Below, piece by piece: positions 18,207-28,583 of a DNA stretch of 55,170 nt. This DNA comes from Pseudomonadota bacterium (lineage in GTDB: Bacteria; Pseudomonadota; Gammaproteobacteria; Pseudomonadales; Pseudomonadaceae), in contig JAEYXX010000172.1 of NCBI GenBank assembly GCA_023431055.1, positions 1 to 55,170 on the forward strand, written 5' to 3'. Within the stretch, counting starts at the first letter, position 1. Each line of letters begins with the position of its first letter. The notes beneath the pieces were generated by a model that ran no database searches, had not been told where the DNA came from, and saw only the letters and a program-made list of their open reading frames with translations. The translations under genes were made by a program, and so were the position numbers.

Positions 18207-18623
18207 TTATTTCCAGCAGTCTGCCGCGCTCTTACTACCGCTTACACCTTTGACGCCTGTTGCGGTCAGGGTCAGGTTGCCGCAGGCAGTGTCGCCGAAC
18301 TGCTGGGTCGCGGTGAGGGTGTAGCCGCCATCGCCGGCGTTTGCCGCGATAGATAGCTCATATTTTCCTGTCTCCGATTTATCGCCATTCTTCAGATTGA
18401 GCTTGCCTATGTCTGTGATGTATGCGTGGTTCTGCGCATAGTAACGCTCCTGACGGGCGGCGACCTCGCTGAGGAACGCCTGGCCTTCGGTGCGGTTACC
18501 GCGTTTGACGAACTCCTGATAGCTTGGATAGGCAATCGAGGCCAGTATGCCGATGATCACCACGGTGATCATCACTTCGATCAGGGTAAAACCGCTCTGG
18601 CGATGGTCGTGGCTGTAGAGCAC
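18207..18623 (-). CDS. pilE: minor pilin PilE
   Basis: 138-residue type IV prepilin. The leader MLYSHDHRQSG is followed by FTLIEVMITVVIIGILASIA, with the PilD cleavage site after G and the conserved glutamate at +5. Two C-terminal cysteines (TACGNL and ADCWK) fit a D-region disulfide. It is the last gene of the fimT-fimU-pilVWXY1-E operon and starts 4 bp past pilY1. In P. aeruginosa a small pilY2 gene lies between them; it is absent here. Confidence 0.93.
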   Translation of the reverse strand: MLYSHDHRQSGFTLIEVMITVVIIGILASIAYPSYQEFVKRGNRTEGQAFLSEVAARQERYYAQNHAYITDIGKLNLKNGDKSETGKYELSIAANAGDGGYTLTATQQFGDTACGNLTLTATGVKGVSGSKSAADCWK

Positions 18624-18627
18624 TGGA

Positions 18628-21600
18628 TCATTCCTCTGTTGGTAGTTGCCGCCAGGTTTGACGGCCTTCCGTCAGGCCGGCATTTACGGCGTAACTCTCG
18701 ACGCCGCTGTCGCCGCCGTCGTTCACGTAGATGCTGCCACGGGAGATGCTGAAGTCGCCGCCGTCGAAGGTGAAGCCGGAGATATTGGGATCATATTCAC
18801 CGTCTCCATCCAGGTCGAAGGTCGCGTAAGGGGTTGCCCCCCCCGTGGCCGCATTGATCCCGTAGGCGGTGCCACTGATCCCCGACTCGCATGGATCATC
18901 GCTTGGCGTGATGGTTGTCAGCAACTGGGTATTGCCCAACTGGCGCATGTTGTAGATCAGGCGCTCGCCATCTACAGGGAAGTCGAAATACCACCCCCAA
19001 TCTTTGACATCACCGTCGTTGTCATACCAGCTCACGGCATTCTGGCTGAGGCTGTAGGTCGGCCGGCCATCGAAGCTGCCTGTGGTGAACGTCTGATCTT
19101 GCAGGTCGCTGCGGCTTTTGTTCGCCGTCGGCGAAGTGTTGATGGCCTGTCCCGCCGTATTGCGATCCCATACGCCATACAGACTTTGGCTGTCGGCATT
19201 GTTCTTGTCGGTGGTGGTCAGGTAACGCCCGGTGCCGAAGGTGACGATGTAGCCCAGACCGGTCGGGTGCCTGGTCAGTAGCGGCGCTGCAGTGATAGGT
19301 TGGCGGTCACCTGCGTCGTTGCGGGCCACGTAGAGCGGCGCGCCGCCGAAGGAGACTTTGAGGTGTCCCGCAGTCGCAGGAGCGGTGAATGGGTTGGTTG
19401 CATCAGTATCGATCAGATCGAAGCGCCAGAGGTTGCCGAGTAGGTCGCCGGCATAGGCGTAATCGACGATGCCGTCATTGTTGATATCGAAGCCCATGAG
19501 GCGAGACAACCCGTTGCGCAGGCTATCTACTTCTTCACTCTCTGTCAGGGTTGGTGTAGCAGTCAGCTTCTGGATGACTGTGCCGGTCTTGATGTCGATC
19601 ACGAACAGTACGGCAGAATTGCTGCCACTATCGTAACCGTTGGGAACCAGTGCGGCCCACTGCCCTGTGTGCAGGCGGAAGATGCCCGGCGTGGGTACGC
19701 TGTAGCCCATGTCCTCGTCGTCTTCGTTGCTGAACTCCCAGAGCAGTTCGGGGCTGTCCGGGTCGGTGACATCCAGGGCGAACACGGCGCGGCCACCGGC
19801 GCCGAGGCTGCCGAGCAGCACCTTGTGCCAATTGCCATCAAAGTACACGTCACGCGCTACCGGAGAGCCATCGACGAAGTACTTGTGTGGGGTTCCACCT
19901 TCCTGGCCATAGTCCTCGGCCGTTAGTGTCGGCAGGTTCTTGATCACTGCACTGGGAATGAAGGCGAAGCGTTCAGCTCCAGTTGTTGCATCGAAGGCAT
20001 GCAGCATGCCGTCGTTGGCGCCGACATAGATCGTGGGGTGATTTGCCTGGTCGGTTCTGTAGGTGGCATAGCTGCTACTGCCTTCCAGAGCATTGGCTCG
20101 GCTGATAGCGTAGTTGGCACCAGCGACCAGCAGCGGGGAGGAATTAACGATGTCGCCGAGCTTGCGACTGCGAATGGCCGTGAGGCGGGTGGAGCCGAGG
20201 TTGTCCTGCACACCGTTCGGCGCGGTGTTGAACAGTTCCTGCTCCTGTTCGGTCAGGTTAGCCCAGGTGAAGTTGCTCAGCGTGCCATCGCGGGCGATCT
20301 TGATGTTCCGGATACCGCCGCCGCTCAGTGTTTTGTCTGTCGTCCACTCGTTGTCTTCATCCTCGCCCGGCGTCTGGATGTTGACCTTGCGCAGCGTACC
20401 ACTCCAGCCTTCTACATCGAAGCTGGTGGTATAGGCAAATGCGCCATCATCCGTACCTTCCGTGCTGATCGTGGGGGAGGTGACACTACTGTTACGCTGC
20501 ATGATGTCGTTGAAGGCACTGGTCAACTGATCCTTCAGGGTCAGCGCGTTGGTCACCAGGAAATAGTTGTTGGGGTCACCTGTTACGCTGGCAGGAGCAC
20601 GATCGGGCATGCCGTGTTTGGCGGCGTACCACAGAGGATTGTTGAGCAGGGTGGCGCCCGGGGTGTTGGAGGGGGTGAAAGTGCGGCTGGCATTGTACGG
20701 CAACCCTACGCATTCAGTGCTGACCAGGCCGGCCGCTGTGGTGCACCAGCCCGGATCCTGCCCCGGCGGTGTATTGAGCCTGTAGCGGACTTGCGCAGCA
20801 CAGCGGGATTTATCGTTGAAAACGCCATTGTTGGTTTGGCCGTCCGACAAGTCGCAGATTTCCAGATATACGCCGTCATTGCTTGTGCCGGAAATCGCAT
20901 AGCCCATGTACTGGTCAATACCGCCGGCGGCGTATTCCGATTTCAGCGTTATATCGAGTTTCCCTGAGGCATTGACGGCCAGAGTATAGAGGGCAATGGC
21001 GTCCATATCGTGGTCGGCACCCTGTTCCACGTCTTCGTAGTTGATGCGGAACTCGGCATAGGGGCGTCCGCCATTGATAGTCGGGTCGGCGTCACTGCCT
21101 TGGGGGTCGGTATTGGCGATCTGTGCGACGTAGTAGTCGACGATCTGGTTGGTCGGCTGGAAGTTGCCGGTGGCGCTGATGCCACTACCGCCCACCGATT
21201 TGGCGAACGGCACCACGGTCACCGTGTTGTTGCCCACCGGGAACTCGATCTTCGGCAGGGGCGATGCCAGGGCGACCGTATAGGTCATCATTTCCTTGTC
21301 GCCGCCGATTTTGTTGTTGGCACCGAAGCGTGCCACCCCGGCGGAATAGTAGGTGCCCAGTTTGCTGGGCTCTTCGGGCGCCAGGCCGCGAACGGTAGAG
21401 AGATTGGAGACGGTTTTGGCCGTTGGCGCGCTATCGGCTACGCCATCGGACTCGCCAATAAAGATATTGCGGCTACCGCCTCCCTCGCTGTTCCAAATGG
21501 CATCAACCTCGGTAGAGACGTTGAGGCCGCTGATGGAGGGCGTGCCCGAGGCACTCAGGTCGCTCCATTCGCTGCCGGGCAGCTTGAAGTCGTAGGAGGG

Positions 21601-22926
21601 GTTGATGTCGCTGACCACGGTCATGACTGGAATGGCGCAGGCAGGGTAGCCCCCACCGCCTTGAGCCTGGCTTTTGTATGGGGAGACCCAGTTGGGCTGA
21701 GGCAAGGAAAGCGTTGTGCTGTCTTTGGCACTGGCGCCAATATCATAGGTACTGTGTGGGCCGCTGGCCCCGGCAAAGTAACGCATGGCTTCATACATCA
21801 TTTCGCCGACGGGGTTGCCCCACATCGAGCATTCGCCATCGTTGATGGGGCGGGTAGTAATCCAACCGCAGCTATATTGGCTCCCATTAAACTCGATGGT
21901 TCTGAGGCGGTTGATAGTGGCCACTATGCCGTCGTCTTTGATATAGCCGCTATCGTTGATAAAGCGGCCGTCGTTCGGGTTTATTTCCTCGGAGAAGCTG
22001 GCCATGTTGCTGCGCAAGGTGCCGCCGGCGGTGTTCTTGGCATAGGAGCCTGTAAGCAGGCCGAAGTACATCCGATCGGCTTCGCCGAAGTCGTGGAGGA
22101 TACCGGTGGGTTTGCTGTTGCCGTTCGGATAGGTTTGGCAGTTGTCTTCGAGCTTGCCGGCGACGCAGACAGCCACCCTTACGCGCCGATCGGTGATGGT
22201 GCCGCATGATGGACCGGTACTCCCATGCAAGCATTTGCTGCCAGCAACGGGGCGTTCGATGGATACCCATTCCCAGATGCGAAAGTCGCTGTTCCTTATG
22301 TAGCGTAGGAGAGGGTGAGTGCTGTTAGTCAACGTTGTATTGGCAAACAGGTGACGTTTGCCTGACGTTGGTTGAGACAGCGGGGTGTAATCGCTGATCC
22401 TGTAGCCATCATGGGCTTCTGAGAGGTATTCCTTGCCCCAACTGTGGGCATCCTGAGGAATATGCGAGCGCTCCAGAATGGTGTCCGTGGCTGTGTCGGT
22501 GGAGCGATAACCGCCATAAAGCACCTTACGCATGGCGTCAATGCGCGATGTCGTGAGGTAGTTGAGGTAGTCGCCACTCCACTGGCCGGAGCATTTCTTG
22601 TCGGTGGCTGGGCCTTCGGGGTTGAAGCGGTTATCTGTGGTGCTATAGGAGTAGCAGCGGTTCGAGTCGAAGTAACCGTAGTAATCGATGGATGGTTTAT
22701 AGCCGACGTCAATGACTCCATCACCATCCAGGTCGGAGGCATCGTTGTAGGCTTCGTAATAAAGTTTATGGTCTCGGCCCATGACCAGCATGTTCAGTGG
22801 TGGCACGGATTCAGTGACGAACAGCGGCGTCTGCACGAGGGAGCCGCTGTCGGCCCAGGCTACGGGTAAGCCAAAGGCCATACTGAACAGAGAACCAAGG
22901 GCGAAGGGAACAATGCGCGGGATCAT
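18628..22926 (-). CDS. pilY1: type IV pilus tip adhesin / biogenesis factor PilY1
   Basis: 1432 residues with a signal peptide (MIPRIVPFALGSLFSMAFG...AWA). PilY1 sits at the pilus tip with the minor pilins, promotes pilus extension and surface sensing. The C-terminal third is the PilC-type beta-propeller (IYVGANDGMLHAF, FVDGSPVARDVYF, LYGVWDRN). A calcium site of the form DxNxDGxxD is at 1147-1155 (DINNDGIVD); similar acidic loops occur near residue 65 (DLDGDGVID) and near the C-terminus (DLDGDGEYD). I see no RGD. The ATG at 22926 has AGGAG 7 bases upstream; an upstream in-frame ATG at 22947 overlaps the pilX stop. Confidence 0.92.
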   Translation of the reverse strand: MIPRIVPFALGSLFSMAFGLPVAWADSGSLVQTPLFVTESVPPLNMLVMGRDHKLYYEAYNDASDLDGDGVIDVGYKPSIDYYGYFDSNRCYSYSTTDNRFNPEGPATDKKCSGQWSGDYLNYLTTSRIDAMRKVLYGGYRSTDTATDTILERSHIPQDAHSWGKEYLSEAHDGYRISDYTPLSQPTSGKRHLFANTTLTNSTHPLLRYIRNSDFRIWEWVSIERPVAGSKCLHGSTGPSCGTITDRRVRVAVCVAGKLEDNCQTYPNGNSKPTGILHDFGEADRMYFGLLTGSYAKNTAGGTLRSNMASFSEEINPNDGRFINDSGYIKDDGIVATINRLRTIEFNGSQYSCGWITTRPINDGECSMWGNPVGEMMYEAMRYFAGASGPHSTYDIGASAKDSTTLSLPQPNWVSPYKSQAQGGGGYPACAIPVMTVVSDINPSYDFKLPGSEWSDLSASGTPSISGLNVSTEVDAIWNSEGGGSRNIFIGESDGVADSAPTAKTVSNLSTVRGLAPEEPSKLGTYYSAGVARFGANNKIGGDKEMMTYTVALASPLPKIEFPVGNNTVTVVPFAKSVGGSGISATGNFQPTNQIVDYYVAQIANTDPQGSDADPTINGGRPYAEFRINYEDVEQGADHDMDAIALYTLAVNASGKLDITLKSEYAAGGIDQYMGYAISGTSNDGVYLEICDLSDGQTNNGVFNDKSRCAAQVRYRLNTPPGQDPGWCTTAAGLVSTECVGLPYNASRTFTPSNTPGATLLNNPLWYAAKHGMPDRAPASVTGDPNNYFLVTNALTLKDQLTSAFNDIMQRNSSVTSPTISTEGTDDGAFAYTTSFDVEGWSGTLRKVNIQTPGEDEDNEWTTDKTLSGGGIRNIKIARDGTLSNFTWANLTEQEQELFNTAPNGVQDNLGSTRLTAIRSRKLGDIVNSSPLLVAGANYAISRANALEGSSSYATYRTDQANHPTIYVGANDGMLHAFDATTGAERFAFIPSAVIKNLPTLTAEDYGQEGGTPHKYFVDGSPVARDVYFDGNWHKVLLGSLGAGGRAVFALDVTDPDSPELLWEFSNEDDEDMGYSVPTPGIFRLHTGQWAALVPNGYDSGSNSAVLFVIDIKTGTVIQKLTATPTLTESEEVDSLRNGLSRLMGFDINNDGIVDYAYAGDLLGNLWRFDLIDTDATNPFTAPATAGHLKVSFGGAPLYVARNDAGDRQPITAAPLLTRHPTGLGYIVTFGTGRYLTTTDKNNADSQSLYGVWDRNTAGQAINTSPTANKSRSDLQDQTFTTGSFDGRPTYSLSQNAVSWYDNDGDVKDWGWYFDFPVDGERLIYNMRQLGNTQLLTTITPSDDPCESGISGTAYGINAATGGATPYATFDLDGDGEYDPNISGFTFDGGDFSISRGSIYVNDGGDSGVESYAVNAGLTEGRQTWRQLPTEE

Positions 22927-22943
22927 AAAGGTCTCCTGGCGGC

Positions 22944-23513
22944 TCATTTCTTGATAAGCAAGGTGGTCGAAGTCAGGCAGAGGGTGGCGGCGGTGCAGGT
23001 GTCTTGTGCATCGCCAGCCTTGTATGCCTGAGCATTGACTTCGTAAAAGAAGCTGCTCCCCGATTCCGCCGTTTCTATACCGGCCAGGGCGCCGCCAGCG
23101 CTACCAGCGTCATTGGTACCGCCACCGCTTGGGCCGTAGGGGCCGCCAATGAAGCGGACGTACCAGCGGGCATCGCGTTCCAGTTCGCTAGCGCCATCGA
23201 AGCCGCGGTAATCCTCTGCCACCGAGAAGTCGTAGTCGTAGTCATCGGCATCGCCGTAGTAGCACAGGACGGTGTCGTCCACGTCGCAGTCTTCGATAGC
23301 TGTCGCAGCGGCGATGCGCCGCTCGCCTTCGCGCTGCGCCGACTCGGCGGCACTGCGCAGCCGCTTTTGTTCGATCAGGTTGCCGGTGATGCGGCTTTCC
23401 AGTACGACCTCGTTCATGCTGCCGATACCCAGCAGGGTGATTATCAGCAGCATGACCAGGGCGATTACCAGTACGGCGCCACGCTGGCGCTGGGGGGGGG
23501 CGAGAACAGTCAT
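22944..23513 (-). CDS. pilX: minor pilin-like protein PilX
   Basis: 189 residues. The N-terminus RQRGAVLVIALVMLLIITLL is a class III-like signal with hydrophobic helix; unlike classical pilins it has no glutamate at +5, as is usual for PilX/GspK-type subunits. Then follows SMNEVVLESRITGNLIEQKR typical of PilX. It overlaps pilW by 4 bp and nearly abuts pilY1. Belongs to the pilus priming complex with PilV, PilW, PilE and FimU. Confidence 0.9.
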   Translation of the reverse strand: MTVLAPPQRQRGAVLVIALVMLLIITLLGIGSMNEVVLESRITGNLIEQKRLRSAAESAQREGERRIAAATAIEDCDVDDTVLCYYGDADDYDYDFSVAEDYRGFDGASELERDARWYVRFIGGPYGPSGGGTNDAGSAGGALAGIETAESGSSFFYEVNAQAYKAGDAQDTCTAATLCLTSTTLLIKK

Positions 23514-24322
23514 GGCATCAGGTTCCTCAGGGTCGAGCTGCCGCTTACCATTTGATACAGCCTGCCGGACTCACAAGTGAGTGACTGGCCCGTGAGTTTT
23601 TCCCAGTCGCCGATGTCGTCGTCGTTGTCCGAATTGCTACAGACCTTGCTCTCGACGCCCTGGGTCAGGTTGTTCGAGGTGGCGACCAGCAGAGCGGAGT
23701 AACGCAGGGCGCGGACGATGTCGTTGCTGCCAGGGGTCGCCGTGTAGGAGGCGACCTTCAGCACATAGGGGTCGGTGTTGACGCCGTAGTCGAAGTACAG
23801 ACCTGCGATGTTGCTGACCAGCTCCTCGCCTTCGCACTTGAGCGAGCCACCTTCGAGGGTGAGTCTTTCGACCATGATCTCACTGGTGTTGAAGTCAGTT
23901 GGGTTGTCGTTGTCATAAGGCTTGTCCAGATCGCTACTGCCGGGAAAGGCGTTACCCAGGCAGTTGGTCTCGTTCTCATCCCTGGGTTGGTAGCGCAGGC
24001 ACAGGGTAGTGGCATTCATGCGGACAACGGCCTGCCCGGCAGCGAAGTCGCAACCGCTCGGATTAGCAGCAGGGAACGCCATATCCATGGGTAGAGCAGG
24101 ATTGCGGCGGTAGCCGGCCTTGGCCAGGCGCTCGCCGATCATCATCAGGGCGAAGCGGCCATTTTCCATGTTCTCGCCCTGGCCTTGCTGGTAGAGGTAG
24201 TTGCGCTTGTTGTCGAGGTAGATCTGGGTAACGCCCAGAATCAGAAAGCTGCTGATGGCCATGGCGACCATCAGCTCGACCAGGGACAGGCCACGCTGGC
24301 GTAGGGGCAGTGTCGGGAACAT
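23510..24322 (-). CDS. pilW: minor pilin PilW
   Basis: 270-residue prepilin. The leader MFPTLPLRQRG is followed by LSLVELMVAMAISSFLILG with glutamate at +5. The region ENMENGRFALMMIGERLAKAGYR is the PilW signature. Required in the family for PilY1 incorporation and pilus priming. Overlaps pilX by 4 bp; 2 bp after pilV. Confidence 0.9.
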   Translation of the reverse strand: MFPTLPLRQRGLSLVELMVAMAISSFLILGVTQIYLDNKRNYLYQQGQGENMENGRFALMMIGERLAKAGYRRNPALPMDMAFPAANPSGCDFAAGQAVVRMNATTLCLRYQPRDENETNCLGNAFPGSSDLDKPYDNDNPTDFNTSEIMVERLTLEGGSLKCEGEELVSNIAGLYFDYGVNTDPYVLKVASYTATPGSNDIVRALRYSALLVATSNNLTQGVESKVCSNSDNDDDIGDWEKLTGQSLTCESGRLYQMVSGSSTLRNLMP

Positions 24323-24324
24323 GT

Positions 24325-24852
24325 TCAGAACTCCGCGCGCACGGTGTAGGTGCAGTATTCGTTTTCGCTATCGTCCAGGCATTCCCCACTCTTGACCGCC
24401 CAGGCGAGCTGAATCTCGATGGTGGAGCCTGCCGCGGCGCATCCGCCGTCCTGGCTGCGGCAGATGTGGAAGGCGCTGTCCATCAGCGCTTCCGCGCCCG
24501 GCAGGTTGGCCTTGACCTTCTCTGCCCAGCATCCAAGACGTTCGGCAGCGCTGGCACTGCCAAGAGAGGAACAATCGCTCGCTGGGTCGGGAAAGCTGTC
24601 ATCCGGGGCCTTGTAGTACTCGGACGAGCTACGCGGCAGACCATTAGCGATAACTTTGTCGAGGTCTGCCCGGAGCATTTCCTGCAAGTCATCGGCTAGC
24701 ATGGCTGCAGCGTTGCGCAGCACAGAGTCTTGCGTGTAGGCGATGGTACGGCCTTGTAGTGCAACTAAGCCCAGTACGCCGATGCAGATGAGCACGATAG
24801 TGACGAGCACTTCAATCATGCTGAAGCCGCGATTGTTGTGAGCACTGTTCAT
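24325..24852 (-). CDS. pilV: minor pilin PilV
   Basis: 175-residue prepilin. Leader MNSAHNNRG, then FSMIEVLVTIVLICIGVLGL, with glutamate at +5 and AMLADDLQEMLRAD typical of PilV. Several cysteines in the C-terminal domain (ASDCSSLG, RLGCWAEK, CRSQDGGCA, ENEYCTY) probably form disulfides. Separated by 2 bp from both neighbours, so tightly operonic. Confidence 0.9.
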   Translation of the reverse strand: MNSAHNNRGFSMIEVLVTIVLICIGVLGLVALQGRTIAYTQDSVLRNAAAMLADDLQEMLRADLDKVIANGLPRSSSEYYKAPDDSFPDPASDCSSLGSASAAERLGCWAEKVKANLPGAEALMDSAFHICRSQDGGCAAAGSTIEIQLAWAVKSGECLDDSENEYCTYTVRAEF

Positions 24853-24854
24853 TT

Positions 24855-25307
24855 TCAGTCCTGAGTTTTCCTGATGAACCCGACGGCCTGCGTCGAAATA
24901 GTGAAGGAGAGGCTGTCGTCGCTATTGCTGAATGAAGTGCTGGATGCCGTGGCTGTGCCGTTCGGATTGAAGACGATGCTGGTTGCGCTGGGTGTGATGG
25001 TCACGCTGGCGGGGATTTCCACACTGCGGTCGCCGCTACTCCAGGAGTTGCTGCCTTGGGTTACGGTGATGCTGGTGCGCTTGGTCACAGCGTCGCTGCG
25101 GGCGGAGATCAGCAGTGCATGAAATTCATTGGCTGTGGCTGTAACCCGATTGTTTTCGATCAGGCGGCCGAACGACGGTACAGCGATGGATATGAAGATG
25201 GCCAATACGGCGAGCGTGACCATCAGCTCGATCAGAGTGAAGCCGCTCACTCGCCCGTTTAGAGGAGAGTGGGCGACAAGAAGCTTGCAGTCCTTGGCAT
25301 AGGGCAT
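24855..25307 (-). CDS. fimU: minor pilin FimU (GspH/FimT type)
   Basis: 150-residue prepilin with an unusually long leader of about 21 residues before G-FTLIELMVTLAVLAIFI. The +5 glutamate and the PSFGRLIENNRVTATANEFHALLISARSDAV segment place it in the GspH/FimT family; order in the cluster suggests FimU. A GTG (reading V-S-G-F) just before the cleavage site would give an unrealistically short leader, so the upstream ATG was kept. Confidence 0.85.
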   Translation of the reverse strand: MPYAKDCKLLVAHSPLNGRVSGFTLIELMVTLAVLAIFISIAVPSFGRLIENNRVTATANEFHALLISARSDAVTKRTSITVTQGSNSWSSGDRSVEIPASVTITPSATSIVFNPNGTATASSTSFSNSDDSLSFTISTQAVGFIRKTQD

Positions 25308-25389
25308 GGCAGTTGGCTCTGGATACAGTTGGACAGCGGAATACTGCCTAGCCGGCTTGCGCTTGTCTGCGGGAAGGGGGATGAGTGGT

Positions 25390-25902
25390 TCAAGTACCGG
25401 TATGGTTGGTCGGGCAACAGCCCGGGTGCATTTCGGCGCTGGAATCTCGTACTCGTCCCTGGCGATTGATTGTCAGCGACCAGATTGTTTTTCCATCTCG
25501 ACATAGCCTGAAACGGCCATTGCTCACGGGAGTGGTGCCGTTTGGCTGGAACTTGATGTTTCTGCCGAACCCCCGCCAGCACAGGCCGTTGCCTTTGGGA
25601 AGTTGGTGCAGTTGGAGGATTTGAGAGGTACTGGCGCTGACGATCAGCCAGTGACTTGCCCAGTCGCCATTACAGGTGATTCCATCACTGGAGCCGCATA
25701 GCCAATGTTGATGATTGGTCATGATGGCTTGTACCCGGGTTTGCTGGAGTTGGTTTCGGAGCAGATTACGTAAGGCTTCGTCCCGGTTGTCTTGCAGGAG
25801 CTTTCCGAAGGTGGGGACTGCGAAAGTAGACAGGATGCCTAGTACAAGCAAGGCAATTAAAAGTTCGACGAGGCTCAAGGCCTTTTGTTGATTCCGATCC
25901 AT
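25390..25902 (-). CDS. fimT: minor pilin FimT-like protein, cysteine-rich
   Basis: 170 residues; leader MDRNQQKA, then LSLVELLIALLVLGILSTFA. The residue before the cleavage site is alanine instead of the usual glycine. The +5 glutamate is present. The C-terminal domain carries at least six cysteines (WLCGSS, ITCNGD, GLCWRG, RLCRD, PGCCPT), more than usual for this family. First gene of the operon, after a possible promoter at 25953-25980. FimT proteins in other bacteria bind DNA and aid transformation; this role is only a possibility here. Confidence 0.8.
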   Translation of the reverse strand: MDRNQQKALSLVELLIALLVLGILSTFAVPTFGKLLQDNRDEALRNLLRNQLQQTRVQAIMTNHQHWLCGSSDGITCNGDWASHWLIVSASTSQILQLHQLPKGNGLCWRGFGRNIKFQPNGTTPVSNGRFRLCRDGKTIWSLTINRQGRVRDSSAEMHPGCCPTNHTGT

Positions 25903-25952
25903 GGTGCGATTCCTTTTGCACGTATGATGCGGCCTTCCTGACCGCTACATTG

Positions 25953-25980
25953 TGTTTAGAACAAGGTCGTGAGCTGTCAA
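25953..25980 (-). promoter_or_regulatory. possible sigma-70 promoter of the minor pilin operon
   Basis: Minus-strand TTGACA (25975-25980) and TAAACA (25953-25958) are 16 bp apart, about 50 bp before the fimT start. The -10 is weak. The region is shared with the divergent thiO. Confidence 0.4.
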
Positions 25981-26003
25981 GTATTCGAGGAGTGAGGTGA
26001 GCG

Positions 26004-27116
26004 GTGGGGGTAGACGTTGTAGTGGTCGGTGGTGGTGCCATTGGGTTGCTGAGTGGTTATCAATTGGCGTGTGCGGGTTCGAACGTGGTCCTTGTCGAGT
26101 CGGCAGGGCAGGTCGGCCGCGAATCCTCCTGGGCCGGCGGCGGTATCGTTTCGCCGCTCTATCCCTGGCGCTACAGCGCGGCGGTGACGGCGTTGGCGCA
26201 TTGGTCTCAAGGCTTCTACCCAGGCTTTGGTCAGCGTCTGCTGGATGAGACAGGTGTCGACCCCGAGGTGTATGTCACTGGGCTCTACTGGTTGGATCTG
26301 GCTGACGAGGCAGAAGCTTTGGCTTGGGCCCAGCGCGAAGGGCGTCCGCTGTTTTCTGTGGATATCGCCGAGGCTTATCAGCGGGTGCCTGTATTGGGGG
26401 AGGGTTTTAAGCGTGCCATTCATCTGCCGGGCGTGGCCAATGTGCGTAACCCAAGGTTGGTCAAAGCGCTGCGGGCGGCATTGACGGCCATGCCCAACGT
26501 CGAGCTGCGTGAGCATTGTCCGGTTACCGGCTTTATTCGGGAGGGCGAGCGGATCTGCGGTGTGACCACGGCTGCTGGCGAGATTCGGGCTGAGCGTGTG
26601 GTATTGGCGGCTGGCGCCTGGAGTGGCGAGTTGCTCGGGACGCTGGGTCTGCAGTTGCCGGTCGAGCCAGTGAAAGGGCAGATGATTCTCTACAAGTGCG
26701 CCGAGGATTTTCTGCCAAGCATGGTGTTGGCCAAGGGGCGTTATGCGATTCCGCGGCGTGATGGCCATATCCTGATTGGCAGCACGCTGGAGTATGCAGG
26801 GTTCGACAAGACGCCGACCGATAACGCGTTGGAAAGCCTGAAAGCATCGGCCGAGGAATTGTTGCCTGCACTCAAGGATGCCGAAGTGGTGGGGCATTGG
26901 GCCGGCTTGCGGCCCGGCTCGCCAGAAGGCATTCCCTTTATCGGGGAAGTGCCCTCGTATCCAGGCCTATGGCTGAACTGCGGGCACTTCCGCAATGGGC
27001 TAGTGCTGGCACCAGCCTCCTGCCAGTTGCTGGCTGATCTGATGCTCGGGCGTGAGCCGATTATCGATCCGGCGCCTTATGCGCCGGCCGGGCGCTTGGT
27101 TGGTGCAATAGCCTGA
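26004..27116 (+). CDS. thiO: FAD-dependent glycine oxidase / D-amino acid oxidase (ThiO type)
   Basis: 370 residues. The N-terminal VDVVVVGGGAIGLLSGYQLA is the dinucleotide-binding fold for FAD; the C-terminal GHWAGLRPGSPEGIPFIGEV and GHFRNGLVLAPA segments are the DAO family flavin/substrate loops. ThiO oxidises glycine to iminoglycine for thiazole synthesis. The start is GTG at 26004 with GAGGTGA just upstream; no ATG lies closer in frame. Position between the pilin operon and pilR matches P. aeruginosa PA4548. Confidence 0.88.
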   Translation: MGVDVVVVGGGAIGLLSGYQLACAGSNVVLVESAGQVGRESSWAGGGIVSPLYPWRYSAAVTALAHWSQGFYPGFGQRLLDETGVDPEVYVTGLYWLDLADEAEALAWAQREGRPLFSVDIAEAYQRVPVLGEGFKRAIHLPGVANVRNPRLVKALRAALTAMPNVELREHCPVTGFIREGERICGVTTAAGEIRAERVVLAAGAWSGELLGTLGLQLPVEPVKGQMILYKCAEDFLPSMVLAKGRYAIPRRDGHILIGSTLEYAGFDKTPTDNALESLKASAEELLPALKDAEVVGHWAGLRPGSPEGIPFIGEVPSYPGLWLNCGHFRNGLVLAPASCQLLADLMLGREPIIDPAPYAPAGRLVGAIA

Positions 27117-27123
27117 GGATGTT

Positions 27124-27220
27124 CTGAAAAAGCCATTCATCGTCACTCCCGCGAAGGCGGGAGTCCAGGTGATTCGCAGGTTCTGGATGCCCGCCTGCGC
27201 GGGAATGACGGCTTTTTCAG
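27124..27220. repeat. dispersed inverted repeat (CTGAAAAAGCC...CCCGCGAAGGCGGG type), copy 1
   Basis: ~97 bp between thiO and pilR. The ends CTGAAAAAGCC and GGCTTTTTCAG are inverted, and CTCCCGCGAAGGCGGGAG and CCCGCCTGCGCGGG form inner hairpins. A second copy is at 43855-43952. It is well placed to terminate both convergent genes. Confidence 0.85.
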
Positions 27221-27240
27221 TGCATCCCTAAGCGCTTGGC

Positions 27241-28581
<1,341 letters not shown>

Positions 28582-28583
28582 GT

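Noticed and set aside
27124..27220. Possible CRISPR repeats in the CCCGCGAAGGCGGG motifs
   Set aside because: Only two inverted hairpins without regular spacers; it is a dispersed inverted repeat with another copy at 43855.
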